From contig NZ_QGHL01000007.1 of the NCBI RefSeq assembly GCF_003171715.1, positions 124,001 through 188,000 of the forward strand: DNA of 64,000 nucleotides, read 5' to 3'. Positions 43,480 through 52,998 of the stretch are shown here, in pieces (the stretch's first letter is position 1; every line of letters begins with the position of its first letter). Position numbers and translations under genes: made by a program. Under the pieces are notes generated by a model. That model worked only from the letters and a program-made list of their open reading frames with translations. It did not search any database and had not been told where the DNA came from. This stretch comes from Novosphingobium meiothermophilum (GTDB lineage Bacteria > Pseudomonadota > Alphaproteobacteria > Sphingomonadales > Sphingomonadaceae).

Positions 43480-45129
43480 ATGGAACTGGCAGTATCGCGC
43501 GCGGGCCTGTGGCTCGTGGCGCTGTTTATCGCCGTCGCCGCCTGCGCCGCAGCCGTCGACACCGGTTTTGCAATTCATATGGGGCTGGTTGCGCTTGCCT
43601 GCGTGATCGGCCTTGTCGTCACGCTGCGCGGCGTCGACCTGTCCAAGGCGATCCTTGCGCCCGATCCGGGCCGCTATGATGACGACGTGATCCGCTGGGG
43701 CGTGATCGCGACCGTCTTCTGGGGCATCACCGGGTTTCTCGCAGGGCTTTACATCGCCTTGCAGCTTGCGCTGCCGGTGCTGAACCTGAACCTTGAATGG
43801 ACCTCGTTCAGCCGTCTGCGCCCGCTCCACACCTCTGCGGTCATCTTCGCTTTCGGGGGCAACGCGCTGATTGCCACGTCGTTCTACGTCGTGCAGCGCA
43901 CTTGCCGGGCGAGGCTGGCCTTCCCCGGCCTCGCCCGTTTCGTGTTCTGGGGATACCAGCTCTTCATCGTCCTGGCCGCGACCGGCTATCTTCTGGGCAT
44001 CACCCAGGGCAAGGAATATGCCGAACCGGAATGGTATGTCGACCTGTGGCTGACCGTGGTCTGGGTCGCCTATCTCGCGGTGTTCGTTGGCACGATCGTG
44101 AAGCGCACCGAGCCTCACATCTATGTGGCCAACTGGTTCTACCTTTCGTTCATCGTGACCGTGGCGATGCTGCACATCGTCAATAACCTGAACTGGCCGG
44201 TCAGCTTTGTCGGCAGCCGCAGCTATCCCATCTTTGCAGGCGTGCAGGGCGCGCTGGTGCAGTGGTGGTATGGCCACAATGCCGTGGGCTTCTTCCTGAC
44301 CGCCGGGTTCCTGGCGATGATGTATTACTTCGTTCCCAAGCAGGCGGAGCGTCCGGTCTTTTCCTACCGGTTGTCGATCATTCACTTCTGGGCGCTGATC
44401 TTCCTCTACATCTGGGCCGGTCCGCACCACCTGCATTACACCGCGCTGCCCGACTGGGCGCAGACGCTGGGCATGGTGTTCTCGATCATGCTGTGGATGC
44501 CGAGCTGGGGCGGCATGATCAACGGGCTGATGACGCTGAACGGCGCATGGGACAAGGTGCGCACCGATCCGATCATCCGCATGATGGTGATGGCTCTGGC
44601 CTTCTACGGCATGAGCACCTTCGAAGGCCCGATGATGTCGATCAAGTCGGTCAACAGCCTTTCGCACTACACCGACTGGACCATCGGCCATGTGCATTCG
44701 GGTGCGCTGGGCTGGAACGGGATGATCACCTTCTCGGCGATCTATTATCTGGTGCCGCGCCTGTGGAACCGCCAGCGCCTCTATTCGCTGCGCATGGTCA
44801 ACTGGCACTTCTGGCTCGCGACCATCGGGATCGTCTTCTACGCGGCCTCGATGTGGGTGGCGGGCATCACGCAGGGGCTGATGTGGCGCGAATATGGCGC
44901 TGACGGATACCTCGTGAACAGCTTCGTAGAAACCGTGGTTGCGCTCAGGCCCATGTTCTTCCTGCGTGCGCTGGGCGGCCTCCTGTTCCTGGCAGGCGCG
45001 CTGGTCATGGTCGTCAACGTGTGGCGCACCATTCTTGGCCACAGCCGCGATGAAGCGCCGATGCGCGATGCCGCCTTCGATCCCGAAAAGGACCGTCCCG
45101 TCGTCAACGCCGCGCCCGCTGCGGCCTGA
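43480..45129 (+). CDS. ccoN: cbb3-type cytochrome c oxidase subunit I
   Basis: The catalytic subunit of the high-affinity oxidase, with low-spin haem b and the haem b3-CuB site, pumping protons in the inner membrane. The 549-residue protein has about 14 hydrophobic helices. Conserved pieces are [28 protein letters not shown] (His ligand), [31 protein letters not shown] [14 protein letters not shown] (CuB/His-Tyr region), [22 protein letters not shown] (CuB His pair) and [20 protein letters not shown] (haem His ligands). ATG 43480 is chosen because GGAAGGGAAGG precedes it. First gene of ccoN-O-Q-P. Confidence 0.97.
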   Translation: MELAVSRAGLWLVALFIAVAACAAAVDTGFAIHMGLVALACVIGLVVTLRGVDLSKAILAPDPGRYDDDVIRWGVIATVFWGITGFLAGLYIALQLALPVLNLNLEWTSFSRLRPLHTSAVIFAFGGNALIATSFYVVQRTCRARLAFPGLARFVFWGYQLFIVLAATGYLLGITQGKEYAEPEWYVDLWLTVVWVAYLAVFVGTIVKRTEPHIYVANWFYLSFIVTVAMLHIVNNLNWPVSFVGSRSYPIFAGVQGALVQWWYGHNAVGFFLTAGFLAMMYYFVPKQAERPVFSYRLSIIHFWALIFLYIWAGPHHLHYTALPDWAQTLGMVFSIMLWMPSWGGMINGLMTLNGAWDKVRTDPIIRMMVMALAFYGMSTFEGPMMSIKSVNSLSHYTDWTIGHVHSGALGWNGMITFSAIYYLVPRLWNRQRLYSLRMVNWHFWLATIGIVFYAASMWVAGITQGLMWREYGADGYLVNSFVETVVALRPMFFLRALGGLLFLAGALVMVVNVWRTILGHSRDEAPMRDAAFDPEKDRPVVNAAPAAA

Positions 45130-45153
45130 TCCGGCGATCACGGAGAAAATGCC

Positions 45154-45903
45154 ATGACCACCATCGTGGAAAAGCACAAGAAACTGGAGCGCAACATCAC
45201 GCTGCTCGGCATTGCGGCCTTTGCCGCAGTGACCGTGGGCGGGATCGTGGAAATCGCCCCGCTGTTCTGGATCGACAACACGATCGAGAAAGTGGAGGGG
45301 ATGCGCCCCTATACTCCCCTCGAACAGGCCGGACGCGACATCTACGTGCGCGAAGGCTGCTATGTCTGCCACAGCCAGATGATCCGTCCCTTCCGGGACG
45401 AGGTAGAGCGCTATGGCCATTACAGCCTTGCCGCCGAATCGATGTACGATCACCCCTTCCAGTGGGGTTCGAAGCGGACCGGGCCGGATCTGGCGCGCGT
45501 GGGCAACCGCTATTCGGATGAATGGCATGTCCAGCACCTGAAGGATCCGCGCGCGGTCGTGCCGGAATCGATCATGCCGGGCTATGCCCACCTTGCCGAG
45601 AAGGATCTCGACATGGGCGACATGACCGCCACCTTGCGCACGCTTTATCAGATCGGCGTCCCCTATTCGCAGGAAGATATCGCCAAGGCCAACGACGACC
45701 TGAAGACTCAGGCCGATCCGGATGCCGATGCCACCGATCTCAAGAAGCGCTACCCCAAGGCGCAGGCTCGCGACTTTGACGGCAATCCCAAGCGGCTGAC
45801 CGAGATGGACGCGCTGGTGGCCTATCTCCAGATGCTGGGCACGCTGGTGGACGTGAATGCGCCCGCCGCGCAGGAAGCCCTTGCCAAGGAGAAGGGCCGA
45901 TGA
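45154..45903 (+). CDS. ccoO: cbb3-type cytochrome c oxidase subunit II (mono-haem c)
   Basis: A 249-residue membrane-anchored cytochrome c. One N-terminal transmembrane helix ([25 protein letters not shown]) leads to a periplasmic domain with the haem motif CYVCH (Cys69, Cys72, His73) and Met ligand candidates in [14 protein letters not shown]. It passes electrons from CcoP to the binuclear centre of CcoN. Family landmarks [51 protein letters not shown] are complete. The stop overlaps the ccoQ start by four bases. Confidence 0.97.
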   Translation: MTTIVEKHKKLERNITLLGIAAFAAVTVGGIVEIAPLFWIDNTIEKVEGMRPYTPLEQAGRDIYVREGCYVCHSQMIRPFRDEVERYGHYSLAAESMYDHPFQWGSKRTGPDLARVGNRYSDEWHVQHLKDPRAVVPESIMPGYAHLAEKDLDMGDMTATLRTLYQIGVPYSQEDIAKANDDLKTQADPDADATDLKKRYPKAQARDFDGNPKRLTEMDALVAYLQMLGTLVDVNAPAAQEALAKEKGR

Positions 45904-46070
45904 GCGCCCACTCCACCTATGACATGCTGCGGCACCTTGCCGACAGCTGGGGCCTGCTGATGATGACGGTGATCTTCGTGGGGCTGAGCGCATGGCCGTT
46001 TCGCCCCGGCGCCAGGGCACTGAACCAAGAGGCCGCCAATTCGATCTTCAAGGACGAGAACGATGGCTAA
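45900..46070 (+). CDS. ccoQ: cbb3-type cytochrome c oxidase subunit CcoQ
   Basis: A 56-residue single-helix protein, [18 protein letters not shown] followed by [23 protein letters not shown] and a short charged tail. Size, position between ccoO and ccoP and the WPFRPGA end of the helix fit CcoQ, a small subunit that stabilises the oxidase complex. Start ATG 45900 overlaps the ccoO stop; the TAA at 46068-46070 overlaps the ccoP start, so all four genes are translationally coupled. Confidence 0.9.
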   Translation: MSAHSTYDMLRHLADSWGLLMMTVIFVGLSAWPFRPGARALNQEAANSIFKDENDG

Positions 46071-46995
46071 ATCCCGGATTGACGACGCCACCGGCGTCGA
46101 GACTGTCGGCCACGAGTGGGACGGCATCGAGGAACTGAACAATCCGCTGCCGCGCTGGTGGCTGTGGACCTTCTATGCCTGCATCGTCTTTTCGATCGGC
46201 TATTGCGTGGCCTACCCGGCCTGGCCGCTGATCGACAAGGCCACCGCGGGAACGCTGGGCTGGTCGAGCCGCGGGCAGCTTGAGGGCGAGATGAAGGCGG
46301 AGGCGGCGCGCAAGGCCGGGCTGCTTGCAGAACTGGACCGGGCATCGCTTGAACAGATCGCCACCGATCCGCGCCTGCGCCGTGCGGCAATTGACGGCGG
46401 GCGCGCCGCGTTCAAGGTCAACTGCATCCAGTGCCACGGCAACGGTGCGGCGGGCAGCCCCGGCTATCCCAACCTCAACGATGATGACTGGCTGTGGGGC
46501 GGCGATGTGGCCAGCATCCACCAGACGCTGGTCCACGGCATCCGCCAGCCTGGCGACGATGCCACGCGCATGAGCCAGATGCCCGCTTTCGGGCGCGACG
46601 GTATCCTGAACGCGGTGCAAGTGCAGGATGTGGTCAGCCATGTGCGCGTGCTGGCGGGCGAGGAAAAGCCCAGTGCATCCTCGCAGCGCGGTGCGCAGGT
46701 CTATGCCGACAATTGCGCCGTCTGCCACGGGACGGCAGGCGAGGGCAGCCGCATGGTGGGCGCGCCGCGCCTGAACGATGCGATCTGGCTTTATGGCGGC
46801 GATCGCAAGACGCTGACGCAGACCGTCACCAATGCACGCTATGGCGTGATGCCATCGTGGGGCAACCGCCTCGATCCGGTCACGGTCAAGATGCTGGCAG
46901 CTTACGTCCATTCGCTGGGCGGCGGCGAGGAAACGCCGGCACCGGAAGCCGCACCGGCCGAGGCTGCCGCCGGACCGGCTGCCGCCACCAAGTAA
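46063..46995 (+). CDS. ccoP: cbb3-type cytochrome c oxidase subunit III (di-haem c)
   Basis: A 310-residue di-haem cytochrome c that receives electrons from soluble or membrane cytochromes c. It has an N-terminal region HEWDGIEELNNPLPRWWLWTFYACIVFSIGYCVAYPAWP with one membrane helix, then two cytochrome c domains with CIQCH (Cys121-His125) and CAVCH (Cys218-His222). The MSQMPAFG and GVMPSWG stretches carry the axial Met ligands. The C-terminus has an Ala/Pro/Glu-rich tail. It starts inside the ccoQ gene. Confidence 0.96.
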   Translation: MAKSRIDDATGVETVGHEWDGIEELNNPLPRWWLWTFYACIVFSIGYCVAYPAWPLIDKATAGTLGWSSRGQLEGEMKAEAARKAGLLAELDRASLEQIATDPRLRRAAIDGGRAAFKVNCIQCHGNGAAGSPGYPNLNDDDWLWGGDVASIHQTLVHGIRQPGDDATRMSQMPAFGRDGILNAVQVQDVVSHVRVLAGEEKPSASSQRGAQVYADNCAVCHGTAGEGSRMVGAPRLNDAIWLYGGDRKTLTQTVTNARYGVMPSWGNRLDPVTVKMLAAYVHSLGGGEETPAPEAAPAEAAAGPAAATK

Positions 46996-47019
46996 AATCC
47001 CAGCCAAGGACACACGGTC

Positions 47020-48489
47020 ATGACTGCGCACGATCCCAAAATGAGCGCGGACCATTCCAACGAGATCGGCCTTTACGCCAAGCGCAAGTCGGTCTTTCCC
47101 AAGGCCATTGACGGAAGGTTCCGGCGCTTCAAATGGCTCGTCATGGCCGTGTGCCTTGTCATCTACTGGGTGACGCCGTGGATCCGGTGGGATCGCGGCC
47201 CCTATGCCCCCGATCAGGCGGTGCTGATCGATCTGGCCAACCGCCGCTTCTTCATGTTCGACATCGAGATCTGGCCGCACGAGTTCTACTTCGTGGCAGG
47301 GCTGCTGATCATGGCGGGCATCGGGCTGTTCCTTGTCACCTCGGCGGTGGGGCGCGCGTGGTGTGGTTATGCCTGCCCGCAGACGGTCTGGACCGATCTG
47401 TTCCAGCATGTCGACCGGCTGATCGACGGGGATCGCAACGCCCAGCTTCGCTTGCAGAAGGCGCCGTGGAACGCGGAAAGGATCGGCAAGCGCGCCCTGA
47501 AATGGGCCATCTATCTGGCAATCAGCTTTGCCACGGGCGGTGCGTGGATATTCTACTTCGCCGATGCGCCAACGCTTCAGCACGAGTTCTGGACGGGCAA
47601 TGCCGCGCCTGTGGCCTATGCCACCACATTCGTGCTGACGATGACCACGTTCATCTTCGGCGGTTTCATGCGCGAGCAGGTGTGCATCTACATGTGCCCC
47701 TGGCCGCGCATCCAGACCGCGATGCTGGATGAGCGCAGCCTTATCGTTACCTACAAGGACTGGCGCGGCGAACCGCGCGGCTCGCTCAAGGCGGCGCAGA
47801 AGGCCACCACACCGCTGGGCGACTGCATCGACTGCATGCAGTGCGTGGCCGTGTGCCCCACGGGCATCGACATCCGCGAAGGGCCGCAGATCGGCTGCAT
47901 CACCTGCGCGCTGTGCATCGATGCCTGCGACAAGGCCATGGCAGACGTGGGCCGTCCGCGCGGGCTGATCGATTACTGCACGCTTGAGGATGCCGAGAAG
48001 GAAAAGCGCGGCGAAGCGCCGACGCCGCTGCTCAAGACCATTTTCCGCCCGCGCACGCTGGTTTACTTCGGCATTTGGAGCGCCATCGGCCTTGCCTTGC
48101 TGTTCATGCTTGGCCAGCGCGCACGGCTTGATCTGTCGGTGGCCAAGGATCGCAACCCGGAATACGTGATGCTTTCGGACGGGGCCATCCGCAATGCCTA
48201 CACGCTCAAGCTGCGCAACATGGAAGCGCGCCCCCGCACCTTCACCGTGGCGCTTGAGGGGTTGGACGGCGGCGCGATGTTCACCGACGAGATGGAGGCC
48301 GCATCGGCCCGCAAGGCGCTGAGCATCGAGGTTCCCGCCGATACGACCAAGCCGGTCCGGGTCTATGCAATCCGCCCGCGCGGGTCTGCGCCTGCGCAGT
48401 TTGCCTTCGTGATGACAGCCAACGACGATGAAGGCGGAACCGACCGGGCGCAAACCACCTTCACCACCGCACAAGGAAACGGCCAATGA
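47020..48489 (+). CDS. ccoG: Cytochrome oxidase assembly ferredoxin-like protein CcoG (RdxA/FixG)
   Basis: A 489-residue inner-membrane iron-sulfur protein, reported for CcoG to be a copper reductase that provides Cu(I) during CuB assembly. Five hydrophobic segments surround AWCGYACPQTVWTDLF and REQVCIYMCPWPRIQTAMLDE. Two 4Fe-4S ferredoxin motifs follow: CIDCMQCVAVCPTG (Cys269, 272, 275, 279) and CITCALCIDACD (Cys293, 296, 299, 303). The C-terminal periplasmic part is an Ig-like domain (FTVALEGLDGG). First assembly gene, 24 bp after ccoP; its stop overlaps ccoH. Confidence 0.95.
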   Translation: MTAHDPKMSADHSNEIGLYAKRKSVFPKAIDGRFRRFKWLVMAVCLVIYWVTPWIRWDRGPYAPDQAVLIDLANRRFFMFDIEIWPHEFYFVAGLLIMAGIGLFLVTSAVGRAWCGYACPQTVWTDLFQHVDRLIDGDRNAQLRLQKAPWNAERIGKRALKWAIYLAISFATGGAWIFYFADAPTLQHEFWTGNAAPVAYATTFVLTMTTFIFGGFMREQVCIYMCPWPRIQTAMLDERSLIVTYKDWRGEPRGSLKAAQKATTPLGDCIDCMQCVAVCPTGIDIREGPQIGCITCALCIDACDKAMADVGRPRGLIDYCTLEDAEKEKRGEAPTPLLKTIFRPRTLVYFGIWSAIGLALLFMLGQRARLDLSVAKDRNPEYVMLSDGAIRNAYTLKLRNMEARPRTFTVALEGLDGGAMFTDEMEAASARKALSIEVPADTTKPVRVYAIRPRGSAPAQFAFVMTANDDEGGTDRAQTTFTTAQGNGQ

Positions 48490-48971
48490 CCGGGATGCGC
48501 CGAAATCAGGGCAAGCGCGCCCCGCGCCCGTTCACGGGCAGGAAGATGGCGGCCATCCTTGTGGGCTTCTTCGCGGTGGTGGTCGGGGTCAACGTGGCGA
48601 TGGCGCGGCTTGCCAGCTCCACCTTCGGCGGCGTGGTTGTCGAGAACTCCTATGTCGCCAGCCAGCATTTCAACGAACTTCTGGCCGAAGCAAGGGCCGA
48701 TGCGGCGCTGGGCTGGACCGGCAAGATCGCCCGCGACGGGGAAGGGCGGGCAGCGCTGACCCTTGCCGACAGTTCCGGCAAGCCGATCGGTGCTGCGCGG
48801 GTTGCGGCGATTGCCGAACACCCCCTTGGCCAGCGCCCGCTTGCGCAGCTGGCGCTGCATGAAACCGCGCCGGGCATCTATGCCGCGCCGCTTGAAGCCG
48901 GCCGCTGGCGTCTGCGCATCACGGTCGAGGCCGACGGGCAGGTGTGGCGCACCATTGGAGAAGTGCAGTGA
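48486..48971 (+). CDS. ccoH: cbb3 oxidase assembly protein CcoH/FixH
   Basis: A 161-residue protein with one N-terminal transmembrane helix (KMAAILVGFFAVVVGVNVAMARLA) and a periplasmic FixH domain (VENSYVASQHFNELLAEARADAALGWTGKI). CcoH interacts with the oxidase during assembly. The start overlaps the ccoG stop (ATGA arrangement) and the stop overlaps the GTG start of ccoI. Confidence 0.93.
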   Translation: MTGMRRNQGKRAPRPFTGRKMAAILVGFFAVVVGVNVAMARLASSTFGGVVVENSYVASQHFNELLAEARADAALGWTGKIARDGEGRAALTLADSSGKPIGAARVAAIAEHPLGQRPLAQLALHETAPGIYAAPLEAGRWRLRITVEADGQVWRTIGEVQ

Positions 48972-51091
48972 GCGCGCCGGCCAAGGCTCTTGCCGCGCCC
49001 GGCGATGAGATCACCACCGTCCTGGCGGTGCCGGGGATGCATTGCGCAGGCTGCATGGGCAAGGTGGAACGCGCGCTTGCCGCGCTGGAGGGCGTGACGA
49101 GTGCGCGCACGAACCTGACCGCACGCACGGTCGAAGTGGTCCATGCGCCTCTGGTCGAGACGCCGGCTCTGCTGGCCGCGCTTGCCGCCACGGGCTTCGA
49201 AGCGCAGCCCCGGCAGCTTGAGACCGAGCCGGTTTCAGCCGTCAAGCCGCTGCTCGCCCCGCTGGCCGTTGCGGCCTTTGCCTGCATGAATGTCATGCTG
49301 ATGTCGGTCAGCGTGTGGTCGGGTGCCGATGGCACCACGCGGTCGCTGTTTCACTGGGTTTCGGCGCTCATCGGGGTTCCCGCGATTGCTTATGCAGGGC
49401 GCCCGTTCTTCTCCTCGGCGTGGAAGGTCTTGCGCCGCGGCAGGACCAACATGGACGTGCCGATCTCGATCGGTGTCGTCATCGCCACCGGGCTTTCGTT
49501 TTACGAAACGCTGACGCAGGGCCATGACGCCTGGTTCGACGGCGTGCTCATGCTCCTGATGTTCCTGCTTGCCGGGCGGGTGCTCGATGCGATGATGCGC
49601 GACCGGGCGCGGTCCGGCGTCGATGCGCTGCTGCGGCAGGCAGCCACGGGCACGATGGTGGTCGAGGCCAACGGCGCGACGCGCTGGGTGGATGCGAGGG
49701 ATCTTGCCCCCGGAATGCTGATGCGCGTGGCCGCAGGCGAACGGCTTGCCGCCGATGGCGAGGTGCTGCGCGGCACGAGCCGCTTTGACCAGTCACTGCT
49801 GACGGGTGAGAGCGCACCGGTGCGCGCCGCACCCGGAACGCTTGTCCATGCCGGAACGCTCAATATCGATGCGCCGGTGGATGTGCGCGTGATGGCCAGC
49901 GGGCAGGACACGGCTCTTTCCGAGATCGCCCGGCTGATGGAGGCGGCAGGTCAGTCGCGCTCCAGATATGTGCGCATCGCGGATCGCGCGGCGCAGCTCT
50001 ATGCGCCTGCGGTCCACACGCTTGCCGCGCTGACCTTTGCCGGGTGGATGATTGCGGGTGCCGGATGGTATCAGTCGCTGGTCATCGCCATTGCGGTGCT
50101 CATCATCACTTGCCCCTGCGCGCTTGGGCTGGCCGTGCCCGTGGCGCAAGTTGTGGCGGCAGGGGCACTGATGAAGCGCGGGGTGCTGGTCAAGGACGGC
50201 TCCGCGCTTGAACGCATGGCCGATGTGGACCGCCTCCTGCTCGACAAGACGGGCACGCTCACGCTGGGCCGTCCTGTGCCCGATGAGGTGTCTCTGGGCG
50301 CACTTTCCGGGCCGGAAGCCTCGGTTGCGCTGGCGCTTGCCAGCCATAGCCGCCATCCGCTCTCGCTCAGCCTCGTGCAGGCGCTGGGCAGCCGCGGCGT
50401 GCGCGCCGCCGTGCTTGAGGATGTGCAGGAAGAAGCCGGGCAGGGTGTGACTGCCCGCTGGAACGGTCTTGCCGTTGCGCTTGGCCGCCCGGCTTCGGCG
50501 CAAGGCATGGCAACCGCGCTGCGGATCGAAGGCGATCCGGTGCGGGTCATTCCCTTTGCCGATCGTCTGCGCCCCGATGCGGACGAGGCACTGGCGAGGC
50601 TGCGCACGCTTGGGGTGGAAGCATCGATCCTTTCGGGCGACTCCGTCCCTGCGGTGAGCGCGGTTGCACGCGCCACCGGGCTGACGGCGCAGGCTGCCGC
50701 ATCGCCGAACGCAAAGCACGAGGCGATCCAGCGCCTTCAGGCCGCGGGCCGCCGCGTGATGATGGCAGGCGATGGCCTGAACGATGGACCAGCGCTTGCC
50801 GCAGCCAATGCCTCGATTGCGCCCGGAACGGCGAGCGATGTGGGACGGCAGGCGGCCGACATGGTCTTCACCGGTGAATCGCTTCTCGCCATTCCGCGAG
50901 CCATCGCGGTTTCGCGCGCGACGATGCGGGTGGTCCGCCAGAACTTTGCGCTGGCGATCGGCTACAACTTGCTGGCGGTGCCGCTGGCGATCCTTGGCCA
51001 TGTGACGCCGATGGTTGCGGCCGTGGCCATGTCGACCAGTTCGCTGATCGTGGTGGCCAATTCGCTGCGGCTGGCAGGAAGCGGAAAATGA
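48968..51091 (+). CDS. ccoI: Copper-transporting P1B-type ATPase for cbb3 oxidase assembly
   Basis: A 707-residue P1B-ATPase that moves copper across the inner membrane to supply the CcoN CuB site. It has an N-terminal heavy-metal domain with GMHCAGC (Cys26, Cys29), eight predicted membrane helices, the transport motif CPC (Cys382-Pro383-Cys384 in ITCPCALGLAVP), the phosphorylation site DKTGT (Asp426), an HP pair (SHSRHPLSLSL) and GDGLNDGPAL. The start is GTG 48968, which overlaps the ccoH stop (GTGA) and follows GGAGAAGTGCA. Confidence 0.95.
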   Translation: MSAPAKALAAPGDEITTVLAVPGMHCAGCMGKVERALAALEGVTSARTNLTARTVEVVHAPLVETPALLAALAATGFEAQPRQLETEPVSAVKPLLAPLAVAAFACMNVMLMSVSVWSGADGTTRSLFHWVSALIGVPAIAYAGRPFFSSAWKVLRRGRTNMDVPISIGVVIATGLSFYETLTQGHDAWFDGVLMLLMFLLAGRVLDAMMRDRARSGVDALLRQAATGTMVVEANGATRWVDARDLAPGMLMRVAAGERLAADGEVLRGTSRFDQSLLTGESAPVRAAPGTLVHAGTLNIDAPVDVRVMASGQDTALSEIARLMEAAGQSRSRYVRIADRAAQLYAPAVHTLAALTFAGWMIAGAGWYQSLVIAIAVLIITCPCALGLAVPVAQVVAAGALMKRGVLVKDGSALERMADVDRLLLDKTGTLTLGRPVPDEVSLGALSGPEASVALALASHSRHPLSLSLVQALGSRGVRAAVLEDVQEEAGQGVTARWNGLAVALGRPASAQGMATALRIEGDPVRVIPFADRLRPDADEALARLRTLGVEASILSGDSVPAVSAVARATGLTAQAAASPNAKHEAIQRLQAAGRRVMMAGDGLNDGPALAAANASIAPGTASDVGRQAADMVFTGESLLAIPRAIAVSRATMRVVRQNFALAIGYNLLAVPLAILGHVTPMVAAVAMSTSSLIVVANSLRLAGSGK

Positions 51092-51279
51092 ACGGTGTTG
51101 CCTTCATGCTGCCGATTGCGCTGGGCATGGGTCTGCTGGGCCTTGCCGCGTTCTTCTGGTCGCTCAAGGGCGGCCAATACGGGGATCTGGATGGCGCGGC
51201 CGCGCGCATCCTGATTGACGAGGACGAGGGAGGCGACGGGCACGGCGAGCCTGACGGTGCAAGCGGAACCCGGCCATGA
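51088..51279 (+). CDS. ccoS: cbb3-type oxidase assembly protein CcoS
   Basis: A 63-residue protein with one transmembrane helix (FMLPIALGMGLLGLAAFFWSLKGGQYGDLDGAAARIL), the exact CcoS signature WSLKxGQYDDLDGAAxRIL, and an acidic tail. CcoS is needed for insertion of haem b and copper into CcoN. Overlaps the ends of ccoI and the next gene by four bases. Confidence 0.93.
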   Translation: MNGVAFMLPIALGMGLLGLAAFFWSLKGGQYGDLDGAAARILIDEDEGGDGHGEPDGASGTRP

Positions 51280-51539
51280 CCGGCGCCTTTCGCATCCTTG
51301 CGCCGCTGGCCGTGCTCCAGATGATTGCCCCGTCCCCTGCGGCGGCAGGGCGCACGATTATGCTGGCGGCCTGCGGGGGCAATGGCGCCAGCATCCCTGT
51401 TCGCCTGCCTGCGCGCGAGGATGGCAGCCAGAACCTGCCGTGCTGCAAGGTTTGTCATATCTCAATGCGCAAGCGTTCTGCTGCCGATAGCTGTTGCTCA
51501 AACGGCGGGGAAGGCGAGGACGATGGTCATGGCTGGTGA
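51276..51539 (+). CDS. Secreted Cys-rich mini-protein with a CxxCH motif
   Basis: An 87-residue protein: signal peptide (RILAPLAVLQMIAPSPAAA, cleavage near residue 24), a short middle and then PCCKVCHISMRKRSAADSCCSNGGEGEDDGHGW with five Cys in 20 residues. CKVCH fits the covalent haem c motif, and the CC/CC pairs would fit a metal site as well. It overlaps ccoS by four bases and hemN starts within it, so it is part of the oxidase operon. I do not recognise a named family; a copper carrier, haem-related factor or mini cytochrome c are all possible. Confidence 0.7.
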   Translation: MTGAFRILAPLAVLQMIAPSPAAAGRTIMLAACGGNGASIPVRLPAREDGSQNLPCCKVCHISMRKRSAADSCCSNGGEGEDDGHGW

Positions 51540-52878
51540 GGTGATGACGAAGCCCGAAGTCTTTGGCGGATGGACCTACTGGCCGGAACTTCTGGCCCGC
51601 CCGGTTCCGCGCTATACCAGCTATCCAACGGCGGCCGAGTTTGTCGAGGAAAGCTTCGAGGAACGCCAGTCCAGCGCCCTGCGCGCGCTGCGCGGCACCG
51701 TATCGCTCTATCTGCATATCCCCTATTGCCGCGAGATCTGCTGGTATTGCGGTTGCAACACCGGGGCGGCAAACAAAACCCACCGGCTGGCCGCCTACCT
51801 GGAAGCGCTGCATCACGAGATCGAGTTGGTCTCCCGGCTTCTTCATCCATCGGTGAAGGTTTCGCGCATCGCCTTTGGCGGAGGCAGCCCCAACGCCATA
51901 AGCCCGACCGATTTCGTGCGGATCGTTGATTGCCTGACGCTCAATTTCCGGCTGGTGAATCCGGTCCTATCGATCGAGCTTGATCCGCGCACCCTTGCGC
52001 CGGACTGGTTTCTGGCCATTCGCGGGATCGGGGTCATCAAGGCCAGTCTGGGCGTGCAGACGCTTGACCCGCGTGTTCAGACCGCGATTGGCCGCATCCA
52101 GCCGCGCGAGATGATCGAGCGTGCGACCGAAGGGTTGCGCAGGGCCGGGGTCAATTCGATCAATTTTGATCTCATGTATGGTCTGCCGTTCCAGACGGAC
52201 GAGATTCTGGCCGAGACGCTGGATCAGTCGATCGCCATGGGCGCAGATCGCTTCGCGCTGTTCGGCTATGCCCATGTGCCGCACATGATCCCGCGCCAGC
52301 AGCGCATCGATGCCAGCCAGTTGCCCGATCAGCGCGCCCGTTTTCGCATGGCGGCCGAAGGCCATGCCCGGCTGGTCGATGCAGGCTACCAGCCGGTCGG
52401 CTTCGATCACTTTGCCCTTCCGGACGATGATCTGGCACTGGCGGCCCGCAATGGTGCCCTGCGCCGCAACTTTCAGGGGTTTACCGAAGACCAGTCACCC
52501 GCGCTCATCGGCATTGGCGCGTCCTCTATCAGCGAGTTTCCCGACCTTTTCGTTCAGACCGAGAAGAACGCCGGGCGTTATCGGATGCTGATCGGCGCGG
52601 ACCAGCTTGCAGGGCGCAAGGGGGTTGTGCGATCTTCAGAAGATCGGCGGCGCGGCGCGATCATCACCGATCTGCTGTGCAAGGGCAAGGCAGTGATCGA
52701 CGCCGATCTGCTGGCAGCGGCGCGCCCGCGGCTTGAGCCGTTCATCGCGCGCGGTCTGGCCCGGCTCGATGGCGCAACTCTGGCCCTCCTTCCCGGAAAC
52801 GAGCCTTACGCCCGTTCCATCGCATCGGTGTTCGACGCCTACCGGACCGAGGCGCGGCAATTCAGTTCGGCAGTCTGA
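51523..52878 (+). CDS. hemN: Oxygen-independent coproporphyrinogen III oxidase (radical SAM)
   Basis: Converts coproporphyrinogen III to protoporphyrinogen IX without O2 by radical SAM chemistry. The 451-residue protein has the cluster motif CREICWYCGC (Cys69, 73, 76, plus Cys78), HIPYC, the SAM-binding GGGSP, the EIDPRT-like IELDPRTLAPD and FDLMYGLPFQT, and the HemN C-terminal domain (DEDDLALAARNGALRRNFQGFTEDQSP...IGIGASSISEF). Starts at ATG 51523, 51529 or 51544 are possible; 51523 has GGGGAAGG at the best spacing. It closes the FnrL-linked oxidase cluster; hemF at 2.9 kb is the aerobic counterpart. Confidence 0.95.
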   Translation: MVMAGEVMTKPEVFGGWTYWPELLARPVPRYTSYPTAAEFVEESFEERQSSALRALRGTVSLYLHIPYCREICWYCGCNTGAANKTHRLAAYLEALHHEIELVSRLLHPSVKVSRIAFGGGSPNAISPTDFVRIVDCLTLNFRLVNPVLSIELDPRTLAPDWFLAIRGIGVIKASLGVQTLDPRVQTAIGRIQPREMIERATEGLRRAGVNSINFDLMYGLPFQTDEILAETLDQSIAMGADRFALFGYAHVPHMIPRQQRIDASQLPDQRARFRMAAEGHARLVDAGYQPVGFDHFALPDDDLALAARNGALRRNFQGFTEDQSPALIGIGASSISEFPDLFVQTEKNAGRYRMLIGADQLAGRKGVVRSSEDRRRGAIITDLLCKGKAVIDADLLAAARPRLEPFIARGLARLDGATLALLPGNEPYARSIASVFDAYRTEARQFSSAV

Positions 52879-52998
52879 CCGACGTGCCATGACCTGCATC
52901 CTGCGCCAAGAATAGCTATGCGTCCGCCTGCGGCGTCTGCACATTGTGCGCGCCAAGGGGTAAGCCGCTCACCTTGTTGCAATGCGAGGGAGCCCGCG

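Noticed and set aside
43330..46020. Open frame of 896 codons on the minus strand opposite ccoN/ccoO
   Set aside because: The sense strand encodes well-known oxidase subunits. The antisense product is His/Gln/Arg-rich without domains, an effect of high-GC codon use.
46048..48486. Open frame of 812 codons on the minus strand opposite ccoP/ccoG
   Set aside because: Same explanation; the product is low-complexity His/Arg/Gly and no start signals are present.
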